From Closterium sp. Naga37s-1 (Eukaryota; Streptophyta; Zygnematophyceae; Desmidiales; Closteriaceae): DNA of 64,000 bases. Position 1 is the stretch's first letter, and every line of letters starts with the position of its first letter. The notes beneath the pieces are model-generated. The model ran no database searches and was not told where the DNA came from. It saw nothing but the letters and a program-made list of their open reading frames with translations. Positions 1 to 11,107 of this stretch are shown here, in pieces. The stretch spans positions 1,402,001 through 1,466,000 of the forward strand of contig CANJKZ010001112.1 of the NCBI GenBank assembly GCA_947471745.1, written 5' to 3'. The position numbers were made by a program, and so were the translations under genes.

Positions 1-899
1 CCTGTGCCGCCACTGACCCCCCCACCACCCGCGCCACTCCCACTCCCGCCACCACCCCCGCCCCCCCCTCCTCCTCCACCGCCGCTGCCCCCACCTCCAC
101 CTCCACCACCCCTGCCCCCCTTGCCCCTGCCGCCCTTGCGTCTCCCACTAGGAGCAGACGCGGCCCCGACCCCCTCAGCTCCGAGGTAGTCGACAGCAGC
201 AGCAGATGCAATGGAGGGGAGGAGGGGGGAGGGGGAGCACCCCTCAAAGAAGGGGGTGCGGGGGTCACCACGAGAGGCACCTACAGCTACAATGCTCTTC
301 TCAGCTGCTAGGAGCTCCTTCTCGAGGAGGTCGACAGTGAGATCAGTGGGGGAGAGGGCGAGAAACTGGTCCCTGACAGTGCGAAGGGAGTCAGGGAGGC
401 GGGTGACAAGGTGGTACAGTGTGAGGTACATCGGGGGGGGGTTCTTGGCGAGGAAATCGGGGGGGAGCGCGGCACGGTAGCGGAGGTCACTGGTACGGAG
501 GTGGGTGATGAGGTCAGCTACAGTGGCAAAGGCGGACAGGTCGGGGAAGAGGTAGGGCAGTGAGAGACGGCCTATAGCAGCAGTGGCAGGGGAGGAGTAG
601 CGCGCGACTACTGCGTCGTACAGCTCCTTGGCGGTCTTCTGCTGTCCAAAGTGCTCGCGCTCATCTAACGGTAGGTGACTGCGAACGGCTAGGCGAGCGT
701 GAGCATCACGGGTCTGCCACTGGGAGCGAGCAGTGCTGTCAGCAGTAGCGGGAGATGCGGGAGCAGCGCCGGACGTGTGGTCATAGAGGGAAACATCGTC
801 CTTGGCAGTTGGAGTACAAGTAGCAAACCCTAGTTTTGTGTACCCCCTAAAGGCTAACCCACTATAGCCTACACAACAACAACACATACAGTGTTTGAC
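1..899 (-). mobile_element. Ty1/Copia-type element fragment (Copia-A): gag plus LTR piece
   Basis: The minus strand reads as a Copia gag polyprotein part. A UBN2-like gag core lies at about 190-790, recognisable by its match to the better-kept gag at 10376-10993 (the stretches around 'HFGQQKTAKELYDAV' and 'LSLPYLFPDLSAFATV'). Its C-terminal side (4-190) is very glycine-rich on the sense strand. Near 800-899 the sequence matches the short LTRs of this family (GTACAAGTA, AACCCTA and GTACCC blocks, ending TTTGACA). The G+C-rich leader found in sister copies is absent. It is a broken remnant with several breaks, running off the left edge. Confidence 0.8.
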
Positions 900-1095
900 A
901 AGTACGCCCATAACCCCCCAGGCCAACGTGCCTGTAACCCTTCCCTAGGATCAATCGGGGATCACCAGTGGACCTCTGACACCCCCCCGCACTGGGATGC
1001 CCGAAGTGCATACACCGGGATTCGAACCCGAGACCTTTGCTCTGATACCATGTCAGAATCCCAGCCACTAACCACTGGGATAAAAGGGCTTGTTT
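900..1095 (-). mobile_element. tRNA-derived SINE
   Basis: On the minus strand a tRNA-like head is visible: an A-box-like stretch TGGTTAGTGGC (1064-1074), an anticodon-arm-like 5-bp stem TCTGA/TCAGA closing a 7-nt loop (1041-1057), and a perfect pol III B box GGTTCGAATCC (1018-1028) inside a T-arm-like hairpin. No acceptor stem pairs, so this is not a working tRNA gene. The head is followed by a tRNA-unrelated tail down to about 900. The tail is repeated at 1112-1188. TGGTATCAGAGC here resembles a retrotransposon primer site, but the surrounding cloverleaf fits a SINE head better. Confidence 0.6.
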
Positions 1096-1111
1096 ATGTA
1101 GCGGGTCAGTG

Positions 1112-1188
1112 CGCCCATAACCCCCAGGCCAACGTGCCTGTAACCCTTCCCTAGGATCAATCGGGGATCACCAGTGGACCTCTGACAC
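1112..1188 (-). repeat. Second, truncated copy of the SINE tail
   Basis: About 77 bp almost identical to 905-984, differing mainly in the length of a C run. It contains the tail of the SINE without the tRNA-like head, so it is either a truncated earlier copy or a partial tandem duplication of the neighbouring SINE. Confidence 0.7.
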
Positions 1189-1191
1189 TTA

Positions 1192-2310
1192 GCTACTACA
1201 CGCAAGGTTGCACTAAATTCAGTGAAGGCTGAAATGCAGAAGAGACACACTTGCACTAACATTCGTGAGTTGCGCTGCTATCGTGGCTTGCAAATCACAA
1301 AGGACAGAGCAGCATGCACCATCAATCAGAATCAGCCACACATGGTGCAGCAAGTCCTTCAGCAGTTCGTCTTTAAGGTCTCCTCCACACAGCCCACTTC
1401 TATTGCCCAGTTGACCATAAACTCAATGATCCTATTCCAGACGAGCTGGCTGAGCCTACTGGTCAGTACGCAGAGCTTGTGAGGTGCCTCATGTACTCGA
1501 TGACATGCACTCGGCCAGATCGTCTATCCTCTCAGCATCCTTGCTCACTTTGTTGCGACCGTGAAACACCGTCTTGTTCTCTGGACGACCGTAGCGAAGT
1601 AGCTAGCGAGCACAAAAGGCATGGGGCTTGCATTTGGAGCGGGACCGGTGCGACTTACCGGGCACACTAACGCGTCGTGGGCTGACGACGATGAAACTTG
1701 CAGGTCTTTTTTAGAGCTACTGTTTTAGCCAGGGCTCAAGAGCTGATCCATGGATATCTACTCGTTCGTCGTATGTGGCTTCGTCCACTGCTGAGGCCTA
1801 GATCTACGTCGGTGCCATGGCCTAGCTTCGACTTAGTTGAGCGGCCTATCTCTGTCCGACCTTGTTCGCTGTCAACTGGCCATGATCCTCTTGTGTCGGG
1901 AGACGTGACTGGAGGGAGAGAGAGGCATAACGAGCTGTGATACTTTCTTCCGCGTAAGTTGCACCGACGCGGCCATGCCGGGTTGGATATTTTGGCCTCA
2001 AAGGCCTACACTACCAATATCTTCACAAAAACACTTCAGCCACGTGACCATCATCGGCTCAGAACTCAGTTAGGCCTTGTTCCAGCAGGCCATCACCTGT
2101 TTAGTTGCTGATTATTGTACTCGCTTGTTTTTTATTGTGATTGTAATCTTGGACTCGCCTTGTCAGGTTTCGAAGTTTTGTGGCTCGCATGTTTTCCTTC
2201 TGCCAAATATCCCTCTGTGGAATGTACAATATCACCATTCCAATGCAGGTCCTCACATGGTAACGATACTGTAAGGTGCAATGTTATTCGTGTTAGAATA
2301 GATAAATATT
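1192..2310 (+). mobile_element. Copia pol 3' fragment (RT end and RNase H), Copia-B
   Basis: The plus strand carries the end of a Copia reverse transcriptase (around 'KAEMQKRHTCT', 'LRCYRGLQIT', 'PHMVQQVLQQF') and the connection/RNase H segment ('CLMYSMTCTRP', then 'DIFTKTLQP' near 2010-2045). It is in the opposite orientation to Copia-A and is an old, strongly decayed fragment with many breaks. The last 200 bp, ending in an A run at 2309-2328, may be LTR-derived but could not be paired with another copy here. Confidence 0.75.
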
Positions 2311-2329
2311 AAAAAAAAAAAAAAAAAAC

Positions 2330-3430
2330 CCCAAACTCGATCGTTGTCAGGTTAAATGGAGGTGGATTCATTATCTTGGTTTTTTAACAATAGTCGATAC
2401 CGTTGTTGTGACTGACGTGCTTGTATGCCCCGCATCGTCTTCGTCAATGTCTCGTTTTATGTATGTCGCCTACTGATTCGCATGCGGAACTCGTCCGAGG
2501 CATGCGACTCATCATCGTTACACTTCCGTTGTCGTTCACCTGTAGCATCTACTTGTCCAGCTGCGTCGCCACTCCATTTATCAAAGTCAAAGGAATTCTT
2601 TTGAATTGAATGTATAAAACTTGCACTCGGAAGACCTCTTGTAGCGAGGATAGATTCGTGGTTGGGGCAAGGCGATACCAGGGAGAAGAGCCAGTGTGCA
2701 CGACGCAGCGCCATCGCCGCGCAATAAGTGAGCCCACGAGTTGAAGCTGTACTAGCAATGAATGTCATGGTTAGACGTTACGTTACGATAGACGAGCGGC
2801 AGTTTCGGTGGCAGACATGGTTGGTGCGCGTGATCCTGCGGCAGCGACGTCGCGCAGTGACGATAGAGAGGAGCGAGAGTGTGGGAGGGATGGCGAGCGC
2901 GCAGTGGTCCAGCGGCGTAGCAAGGCGCTCGAATACGGTCGCTTCATGGATGGCTGTCACGATGGCTGTCGCGCGAGTTCGTTCAGTCACGGTCGCAGCG
3001 ACGTCGCGCGGTGCGCGTCGCTGCTGCTCGCCTGGCGTGCCGCGTGGCCCCACCTCCGTTCCGCCAGCCGCGCGTGCAGCCGCGTGGGCGCCACTGAAGC
3101 GGCAGCTGCGCGCTTGACGAGGCGGGCGGGATGCGCGTGTTCACGCGGCAGCGCCATTGGCGGGCCCCACGAGTGGTGGAGGGATGCGCGGGACGGAGGT
3201 ACGGAGTGATGCGAGGCGGCCGGCCCATCCCCGCGCGCAACACACCCATCTCCGATCACCGCCCCGCTCCTACCAACCTCCCCTGCCTGCTTCGCCACCG
3301 CGCGTATCGTTGCGCGCGCTGCCCGTCTGCCCGCCATCACTCGCTCGCACGGGCCGCCATCGTTCTGCGCAACTCCCCCCTCGCGCCAACACCGCCCGTC
3401 CAACGCGGGTCGCACAATATGTTAGTATCA
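2330..3430. other. Gene-poor stretch, G+C-rich from about 2,730
   Basis: No protein family, RNA gene or mobile element was recognised. From about 2,730 to 3,400 the DNA is very CpG-rich and carries overlapping open frames on both strands with arginine/alanine-rich translations, typical of base composition rather than of coding. It could be a CpG-rich promoter region, but no transcript can be proposed. Confidence 0.4.
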
Positions 3431-3443
3431 TCCTCATCCCCCC

Positions 3444-3612
3444 CATTTCTTTCCGCCCATCCCTTCCGCTCAGTTTTTTCCGCCCATCCCTTCCGCCGAT
3501 TTCTTTCCGCCCATCCCTTCCGCCCATTTCTTTCCGCCCATTTCTTTCCGCACATTTCTTTCCGCCCATCCCTTCCGCCCATTTCTTTCCGCCCATCCCT
3601 TCCGCCCATTTC
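3444..3612. repeat. Tandem repeat built on TTTCTTTCCGCCCA / TCCCTTCCGCCCA
   Basis: Roughly a dozen alternating copies of a 14-bp unit (CATTTCTTTCCGCC) and a 13-bp unit (CATCCCTTCCGCC) can be read by eye. The array opens a long pyrimidine-rich domain that continues to about 4,800. Confidence 0.85.
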
Positions 3613-4800
3613 GTTCCCCCCATTCCCTTTCTCCCCCTTCCTTCCCCCTACTGTCCCCCCTCCTACCCCCCTCTTTTCCCCCTCCTTTCCCAAGCCTCTC
3701 CCCCTCCTTTCCCCCTCCTCTCCCCCTCCTCTCCCCCTCATTTCCCCCTCATTTCCCCCTCCTTACCCCTTCCGCCCTCCTGCGTTTGTGCCGCATCTGC
3801 CTCTTTCCCCCACCTTTCCCCCCACCTTCTTCCCTGTTTCCCCTCCTTTCCCCGTCATCATCCTTTTGCCCTCCTTTTTCCTCCTGCGTGCGCCCCCCCC
3901 CCCATGCCGCGCTGCAGGCGGCACTCTGGCAGGCGTGCCACTGCCTGGGCGCCCCCCAGTGCGGCGGGGCGCCATGCAGGGGAGGCCACGGCATCACCGC
4001 TCATGCACGCACCCCTCCTTCCGCCCTCCCTGCCCCTCCTCCGCCCTCCTTTCCCCCTCTCTCTCCCCCAATTCCTCTCCTTTCTCCCTCCTGCCCAAAG
4101 CTTCCTGCCCCCCTCTTTCCCCCCCCTTTTTCCCTCCGTTCCGCCTGCTTCCCCTCTCCCGTCCCCCTCTTTTTTTCCTCCTTTCCCCCTCCGTCCCCAT
4201 CCTTCCCCCTCCTTCCCTCTCCTTTCCTCCGATTCCTCTCCATCACTCCTCCTTTACCTTCCCTTCACTCTCCTTCTTCACCCCCGTTTTCCCCTCCTCC
4301 CCCCCTTTTGTTCCGCCCCCTTTCCCCATGCTGCCCCCAGCCTGCCGCCCGCCTGCCCTGCTGTGTGCTCTCAAGGCGCCAGTGCTGCGGAGGAGGGCAG
4401 GGGAGGGCACCGCCTCCTATTCCTCTGCCCTTCTCCTCCTTTCCCCTCCTTTCTCCACTCCCTTCTTCCTCCTTTCCCCGCCTTTCTTCGCTGCCTTCCC
4501 CCTGCTGCCGCGCTGCAGGCGGCAGGGGTGCAGGCGGCGTGCAGGGAGGGCGGGAGCGGGGAGGCAGGCAGGCGTGGTGTCTACGGGGCCCACCACTCGC
4601 CCTGCCACCACACGTGCTGCTCCTCAGCCCCTCCTTCCTACCGCTTGCCCACTCCCCCCCCTCCCTCCTCGCCATGCCCCATCTCCATGCCGCGCCATCC
4701 ACTCCCCACATCACCCTGCATGCCCCCACCCCCCCTCGCCCTCTCCCCACCGCGCCGCTCGCACTCCCACGCGCACCACTCGCCCCTCCACGGCGTGTCC
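3613..4800. repeat. Long polypyrimidine domain with internal minisatellites
   Basis: The plus strand is dominated by C/T runs (CCCCCTCCTTTCC-like words) interrupted by G-rich islands holding a shared word, GCCGCGCTGCAGGCGGCA, near 3,903 and 4,505. A frame of over 600 codons is open across this stretch on the plus strand, but its product would be almost only P, S, F and L, and the other plus frame is open as well. I read it as composition, not a gene. Confidence 0.75.
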
Positions 4801-5089
4801 CCTCTCAGCAGTCAACGCCGTGAGCTGGGCCGCGGTGCCCCGTCACTTGCTGCTGCACCTGAGCACCGCCTGCACGCTCACATCCCCCTCACCAGTCGCT
4901 ACACGAGCCATCGTGCCAGCACCTCATGGGAAAACCTCAACTGCCATGCCTGCATGCACCTCATGCCGTGTGCCTCTAATGCATCGCCAAGCACCCTTCC
5001 TCTTCCCTTGTCATGCCAATTGCTACAAGCCATGCGCAACAAAACTTCGATTCATATTGTATATTAGATAGCTAGGCATGTACACTGGA

Positions 5090-5638
5090 TTTGTCACCTA
5101 CAGCAGCAGCGTTGCATGTGATCTTGCCTAGTTTCATGGCAGCACCTATTTGTGTCCTACTGTATTCCTATACCTTAATCTTCCCACAGCAGCATGACCG
5201 GCAGGAGCCATTGTTGAGTTGTGGCATTGAGAGCACAGCAGCAGCACGGCAGAGCAGAGTGGTCCTCGAAGCACAGCAGCAGCACACAAGAGTCTTTTTT
5301 CAGCACAGCACCACACCACAGCTTTGCCTCACCCCCTCCAACCGTCAACTGCCCACCCACACTCCCACAAACACCCTGCTGTGAAGCAGGGCGCAAAAAA
5401 AGGTATTGCCATCGTAGTGTTCCACCCCATCCACACCACACCCACCCCACCTCCACAACTCCCTCCCCACTCGCTGCTCTCTGCGCGTTGCTGTGCCTCC
5501 CTGCGCGTACCTGCCTTCCATCCCATTCCCATACTGTGGAACCGTACTCTTAACCAATCACTTGTTTGTTTCCTTGATTTTTTTTTTCGTTTTTTCCTTT
5601 CCCTTTTTTTTTCCTTTTATTTTCCATGCAAGCAGCAG
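5090..5638. other. 3' flank of the first paralogous gene, duplicated near 24.5 kb
   Basis: From about 5,355 this stretch aligns by eye with about 24,485-24,780. Shared landmarks in the same order are TCCCACAAACACC, a short inverted word around GCAGGG/GGGTG followed by AAAAAAAGG, CCCCACCC-rich DNA, a T-rich pyrimidine tract and GCAGTCAAGGCC. On the minus strand an AATAAA hexamer (5617-5622) lies about 17 nt past the stop codon of the upstream gene and could be its poly(A) signal. Confidence 0.5.
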
Positions 5639-6403
5639 TCAAGGCCGCCATGGGCGCCGTGGGAGGGCAGCCAGCGCGGCCTTGGACGTTCTGCGAGGCG
5701 GCTTGACTGCAGCTTCAGCGTGCACTGCCCTCACCTCCCTCTGTGGAACAACACATTTCGGCCGCGGAATCAGACTCGCTCCCTCCACGTGCCGCCTAGG
5801 CGCTCCATTGTTGCTTGGTTTGGGGATGCGCGACGGTGGTGCTACTGATCTCGTTTCCGCAGCCTTGGTGCGACCACCTGACGGGCTCGACACGCACGCG
5901 ACCAACGCACGTGATTCCGACGCTGCTGACTCCGACGCTGCTGATTCTGTCGCAGCAGATTGAGTCGCAGCAGATTGAGTCGAAGCACATTTAGTCGCAA
6001 CAGATTCCGTCGCAGCAGATTCCGTCGCAGCAGATCCCGTCGCAGCGGATTCCGTCGCAGCAGATTCTGTCGCTGCGCATTCCGACCCTGAAGGTTCCGA
6101 CGCTGCGGATTCCAACACAGCAGGTTCCGACGCTGTGTCGTGGCGAGCGCACGCGTGGTTGCATTCCGCGGCGGCGTGAGCGCGATGGTCATCGTTGGTG
6201 CTGTCGCAGCAGGTGGTCGCGTCAGAGGCGCTGCAGCGGGTCGTCACGGCGGAAGAACGGCAGGCGTCGCTCGTTCCGCTGCTCGACGACTCGCTCACCG
6301 GCTGTACGCGCTGTGATGCCCTTGAACTCTCCCTGTCGAGACTCTTCCAGAAGCTCAGCGCTGCCGAATAGGCGGGATTCTTCGAGCCGGACACTGAGGC
6401 CAT
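5639..6403 (-). CDS. Protein of unknown function with N-terminal FWKSL box, AATES repeats and SxIP-like C-terminus (paralogue 1)
   Basis: I do not recognise a named family. The predicted product is 254 residues from the ATG at 6403. That start is chosen because it aligns with the start of a paralogue at 25010-25654; the frame stays open further upstream without similarity. Residues 12-22 (YSAALSFWKSL) and the C-terminal third are shared with the paralogue: PSRIPKPS (190-197), an RR pair, EGASLIPRPK (207-216), a basic stretch and the terminal RRPWRP (249-254). Between them (about 92-164) lies a degenerate 5-residue repeat, AATES, that does not align with the paralogue. SRIP fits the S-x-I-P motif by which proteins bind EB1-type microtubule plus-end proteins, and the basic flanks suit that; this is inference only. 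No signal peptide or membrane segment is seen. Confidence 0.6.
   Translation of the reverse strand: MASVSGSKNPAYSAALSFWKSLDRESSRASQRVQPVSESSSSGTSDACRSSAVTTRCSASDATTCCDSTNDDHRAHAAAECNHACARHDTASEPAVLESAASEPSGSECAATESAATESAATGSAATESAATESVATKCASTQSAATQSAATESAASESAASESRALVACVSSPSGGRTKAAETRSVAPPSRIPKPSNNGAPRRHVEGASLIPRPKCVVPQREVRAVHAEAAVKPPRRTSKAALAALPRRPWRP
5870..6135 (-). repeat. 15-bp coding repeat (AATES pentapeptide) in paralogue 1
   Basis: GATTCCGTCGCAGCA-type units recur with variants (plus-strand view), giving imperfect pentapeptides such as AATES, AASES and AATQS on the minus strand. Units keep the frame, so copy number can vary without breaking the protein. Confidence 0.75.
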
Positions 6404-7204
6404 TCTGAGGCTGACTGAAAACGGGAACGGAAGGCTGAGAGCTACCGATGTTGGTAACAAGTGGAGCTTGAGGCTGGTGTGATGAGAGAAATTGGAGTGC
6501 GAGCTGCTGATTTGTACTCCTAGTGGGCAGGCAGGTGTGAAGGTCATGAGTGGAGAGTCGAGGGGAGGCAGAGAGGGAAGCCTTGGGGTCGTCGGGGAGG
6601 GAGTCGAGCAGACAGGAGGGCACACGCTGCGCGCGCTGCTGCGGCAAGGTGTGCCGAAAAATGTGGGTTCGAATCTTACTTACCTCGGTTTATTTCGGTA
6701 AATCGGCTTCGCGCGCGTTTCTGCTGGTTTCCGAACTTCTCGCCAGAGCAGGTTCGGCCTGACTAATCGGACCCAAACCACTCTCGAGACACCCCCATAA
6801 CCTTCGCCATACTCCCGAGGCAGTTCCTGCCCTCAATTTTCGCCTAGCTGGTTCGATATGCCATTCCTCGAAAGTCAGTTTGTATACTTCCAAAACTTGA
6901 TCAAAATCAGTTTTCTATAATACATGATTTTGTCAATGGCTGGAAAATCATGGAAGGACAGGACAGTCTAGAAGCCTTTGAAACAGCTGAAAACGAATGA
7001 CCTTATTGATACATTATCCATGACAGATTGTCATGGTGGTATTACTCATGACAGAGTTTAGGGTCTGAACTCACATTAGAGTCTAGTCCTTAGATAAGTA
7101 TAGTGTAGCAGGAGTCTCTGTCAATTCCGGTACTGGTAGAATAATAAACGAGAATCGGTGAAAATCAAAATACAGTACAAGTCCTATATACTCTTGTTAA
7201 GCAA
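6404..7204. other. Upstream region of paralogue 1 and intergenic DNA
   Basis: No gene seen. The first ~220 bp upstream of the ATG are open in the same frame but not conserved. GGGTTCGAATC at 6664-6674 resembles a pol III B box, without a convincing A box. From about 6,890 the DNA is A+T-rich and unremarkable until the Copia remnant begins near 7,205. Confidence 0.35.
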
Positions 7205-7740
7205 CAAGACTAGCGGCGTAGTCGAGACGACATGCGGCAACAAAGTCAACAAGCTCAGCAACTAGGGCAGATGCAGCATGGGTCTCAAACGAAGGGCCAG
7301 CGACAACAGTGGCTAGAAAACGTGTGACAGTAGGGCTGGCAGCACGAACTTAGTCAGACTCAGGGTCCGAACTGTCAGCAAGAGAGGACGTAGGAGGAGA
7401 CGGCAGAGGGACACGCTGTGGAATAGAGGAAGGATGAAGTGCCATAGTGTGCGTGCCGGGGACCGGAGGAGGACGCGGACGAGGAACACGGCGTCCAGTG
7501 CGAATAGCGCGAACAGGTGAGGCAGGATGAGACTTAGGCTCACGACGCTCTGTAAGAGAGTCAGCCTGCTCAATGTAAGGAGAAGGAGGAGGCAGTGGGA
7601 AGTCTGGCGGTAACTGCGGCTGTGACTGGTCAGGTGGTGGAAACAGTAAGGGAGGAGTAAGGCCAGTAGAAGACGGGAGACTAAGAAGTACCGAGTCAGG
7701 TGGCGGCAAAGACGACGGCGGCGGAGGTCGCCGCTGCATA

Positions 7741-8290
7741 GTGCCTCCTGCACAAGTACCGCCAGCTCCAGCACCCCCAGCGCCAGCACCTCCATCTCCA
7801 GGGTCTCCAGCTCGAGTGCCTCCAACTCTTATGCCTCCAGCTCCAGTACCTCCAGGGCCAGCACCTCCAGCTCCAGTGCCTCCAGCACCAGTGCCTCCGG
7901 CTCCAGGGCCTCCAGCTCCAGTGCTTCCAACTCCAGTGCCTCCAGCTCCAGCACCTCCAGCGTCAGCACCTCCAGCGGTAGTGCCTCCAGCTCCAGTGCA
8001 TCCAGCTCCAGCACCTCCAGCTCCAGAGCCTCCAGCTCCAGCGCCTCCAGCTCCTGCTCCTCCAGCTCCAGGGTCTCCAGCTCCAGTGCCTGCAGCACCA
8101 CCAACACCTCTAGCTCCAGCAGCACCACCAGCCCTGGCAGCTCCACCTCCAGTACGAGCACCTCCAGGACCAGCAACTCCAGCACCCTCAGGACCTCAAG
8201 CGCCAGCACCTCCAGCGCCTCCAGCTCCTGCACCTCTAGCAGCAGCGCCTCCAGCGGCAGGGTCTCCAGCTCCAGCAATGCGACTCCGAA
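7741..8290 (-). repeat. 15/18-bp hinge repeats between integrase and RT of Copia-G
   Basis: Imperfect copies of CCAGCTCCAGTGCCTCC (plus-strand view) are repeated some thirty times. The sense (minus) strand gives leucine/glutamate-rich or glycine/alanine-rich readings and the antisense gives a proline-alanine protein, so long frames are open on both strands. The same kind of hinge lies at 59,273-59,640 in Copia-E. A second short array, around GCACCCCCAGGCTC, follows at 8,408-8,545. Confidence 0.8.
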
Positions 8291-11107
8291 GGCGGGAGCG
8301 CCAAGCAAACCACTCGCGCAGCTGCTCTGGCGAAAGAGGCTTTCGACGGTGAGACTGCCGTGACGAGGCACCCAGAGGACCTCTAGCAGACGTAGTACTC
8401 CTAGGCTCAGCACCCCCAGACCCGGTTCCCCCCCGGCTCAGCACCCCCAGGCTCCGCACCCTCAAGCTCAGCACCCCCATGCTCCGCACCCTCAAACTCA
8501 GCACCCCCAGGCTCCGCACCCCCAGGCTCTGCATGCACACGCTCAGCACCTCTAGACGCAGTACCCCAAGCAGCACCACACCCAGCAGTATCAGAGTCCC
8601 TAGTGACCTCGACAGTCTCAGCCAAGGGGAGTGGATCTACCTGAGACACACCTGAAGGAGCAGGGCCCTGAGGGGGGAGGGGGTCTACCGGAGAGGGACC
8701 TGGAGCGAGGAAGAGCGGTGGGGGGGGGGGAGAGGTGCAGTGCGGTAGGGGAAGAGACAGTAAAAGGGAACCGCGTCCTGGGAGGGAAGGACACGCGCGA
8801 GGTGGGGTGGTAAAACTGCCAGCCAGGCGCGTCAGGGGGAAAGCCAAGGAAGACGCAGGGAATGGCGCGGGAGGAGAGCTTGTCCGCGAATGTATCGCGG
8901 ACAAAGGCACGAGAGCCCTAGACCCGGAACACCGATGCATCGCCAACCTTTCCCGTCCAATGCAGTGTAGGTGAGGTCTCCGACAAGGAGACACGGGGCC
9001 AGATGTTGAGCTGATGCGCAACGTACCGGACCGCAAACGGCCACAGAAAATGGGGAGCAGGCGCATGGATCATGGAGGTACGAGTCACTTCCATGACTAA
9101 GCCAATGCGGCGCTCAACAACCCCATTTTGCTGCAAGGAGGATGAAACGTGAACGACTGGAGGATGCCCTTCCCACGACAAAAGTCCCGCAAGAGGTCGG
9201 AGGAGAACTCACCACCTCTGTCAGAGTGCAGACGTAGGACAGGAAGGTTCTCGCAAAACCACTCGCGGAGCTGGAGACGGATTGCGCGGATATAAGGGAT
9301 CAAGACATCAGGGACCTCACCCTTGCTGCGCAAGGGGACGACCGTGGTGTAACGCGTGTAGTCGTCAGCAACCAGCAGAAAGTAACGCTCGCGGCCCTGT
9401 CCACCAACGCGGGCTGGGCCCCACGTCCATGTGGAGAGTCTGCAGGGGACCAGTCATCGGGGGAAACGAGGAGGAGTGAGGAGAGGCGCTGTGCCGCCCC
9501 TGGACGCAAGGAAGGCAGGACGGGGCAGGCGAGGGCGGGAGGGGAGGCTGAGACCTGGGAAGACGAGAAAAAAAGGAGGCAGGAGTGCATGCCACAGAGG
9601 CGTGGCATGGAGAGGTGACCAAGGCGGTGGTGCCAAAGGAGAGTCTGGTGCGACAGGAGGCGACACGAACAGGGGGCGACTACCTGGCCTGATGCGGACA
9701 CCTGACCAGAAGTAGCTTGAGCCGGCCCAGAAGTTATTGTGTACAGACTCGACCCAGGCTGACGGGTGAACGTGGCCAGGTGACGGCCCGTCCGTATACA
9801 CATGCAAATCGTCGCATGCTGACCCCCAGTAGTGGTGGTAGTGACCATCGCATCCTGGAGGGCAGCGGTACTCACCAAGTTCGTAGAGAACGAGGGGAGG
9901 TGAAGACCTGACAGTGAACCAGACGGAACCGCCGGACATGGGAGAACAGTGGTGGAACGTGCAAGAACTGGGCCCCCTGAGGGGTCAGCCAGTCTGACTG
10001 CAACAGGTGCAAGGAGTGGTCTGAGTGTGGTACTGTCGCGAAAGAAACAGCGGGAAGCACGTGAGTCAAGCATGAAGGTGTGTAAGGCCTCAGCAGGCGC
10101 AGTACAAGGGAGAGAAAACTCACTAGCACCTAGAGCAGCAACCTCTATACCTGGGTCGGGCGGCACACACAGGTAACAGTCACCCACTGCCGCCATCACC
10201 GCCACCACCACTCCCACCCCTGCCACCACCGCCGCCACCGACGCCCCCACTCCCGCCACCACTCCCACCGCCACCTCCGCCACCTCCACCGCCTCCACTG
10301 CCTCCACCATCACTACCCCCGCTGCCACCTCCACCACTCTTGCCTCCCTTGCCCTTGCCGCTGCGGCGCTTCCCACTAGGAGCAAAAGCAGCCCCGGCGT
10401 CCGACCAAGGATGTCAACAGCAGCAGCAGACGCGTAGGAGGTGGCAAAGGGGGAGGGGGAACACCCCTCAAAGAGGGGTGTGCGAGGAGGACTATGCTAA
10501 CCTCAGCTGCAAGGAGGTGCTTCTTGAGTAGGTCGACAGTGAGGTCCGTGGGGTCCATGGCGAGAAAGAGGTCCCTGACTGCGCGAAGAGAGTCATGGAG
10601 GCGGGTGACTATGAAGTAGAGAGTGATGTACATCGGGGGCGGGTTCTTGTCTAGGAACTCGGCTTTGAGGGCAGCGTTGTAGCGAGTGTCGCTAGTGCGA
10701 AGGTGGGTGATGAGGTCCTCGACTGTGGCAAAGACTGACAGCTCGGGAAAAAGGTAGGGCAATATAAGGCGGCCGAGAGCAGCAGTGTCAGGGGAGGAGT
10801 AACGAGCGACTACAGCGTCGTACAGAGCTTTAGCAGTCTTGTGCTGGCCAAAGTGAGCGCGTTCGGCTAACGGTAGGTGGTTGCGAATGGCCAAGCGAGT
10901 AGCAGCGTCACGGGTAAGCCACTGTGAGTGAGTCGCACTGTCCGCTGTGTCGAGAGGGGCGAGAGAGGCTCTAGACGTGTGGTCAAACAACAAAACACTG
11001 TCTCTAGAAACGCTCAGTAGGTACAGCTGTAAGTCATCGAGCCACGTATTGAACTAGATCGGACGGCCCTCAGGATCGAACGTGAGAACGCTGAGAGTAG
11101 CCATCGC

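Noticed and set aside
1041-1058. Retrotransposon primer-binding site (TGGTATCAGAGC on the minus strand) marking an LTR boundary
   Set aside because: The surrounding sequence folds as a tRNA-like head with A and B boxes and has no LTR on the expected side; a SINE explains it better.
900-1095. A functional tRNA gene
   Set aside because: The acceptor stem does not pair and the anticodon loop lacks the usual T at position 33.
3131-5071. A plus-strand open frame of over 600 codons rich in P, S, F and L
   Set aside because: It follows a polypyrimidine domain; a second plus frame is open over the same range and no domain or codon pattern supports a protein.
7741-8352. A plus-strand proline-alanine protein ([13 protein letters not shown] type)
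   Set aside because: It is the antisense of the hinge repeats of Copia-G, whose other parts all read on the minus strand.
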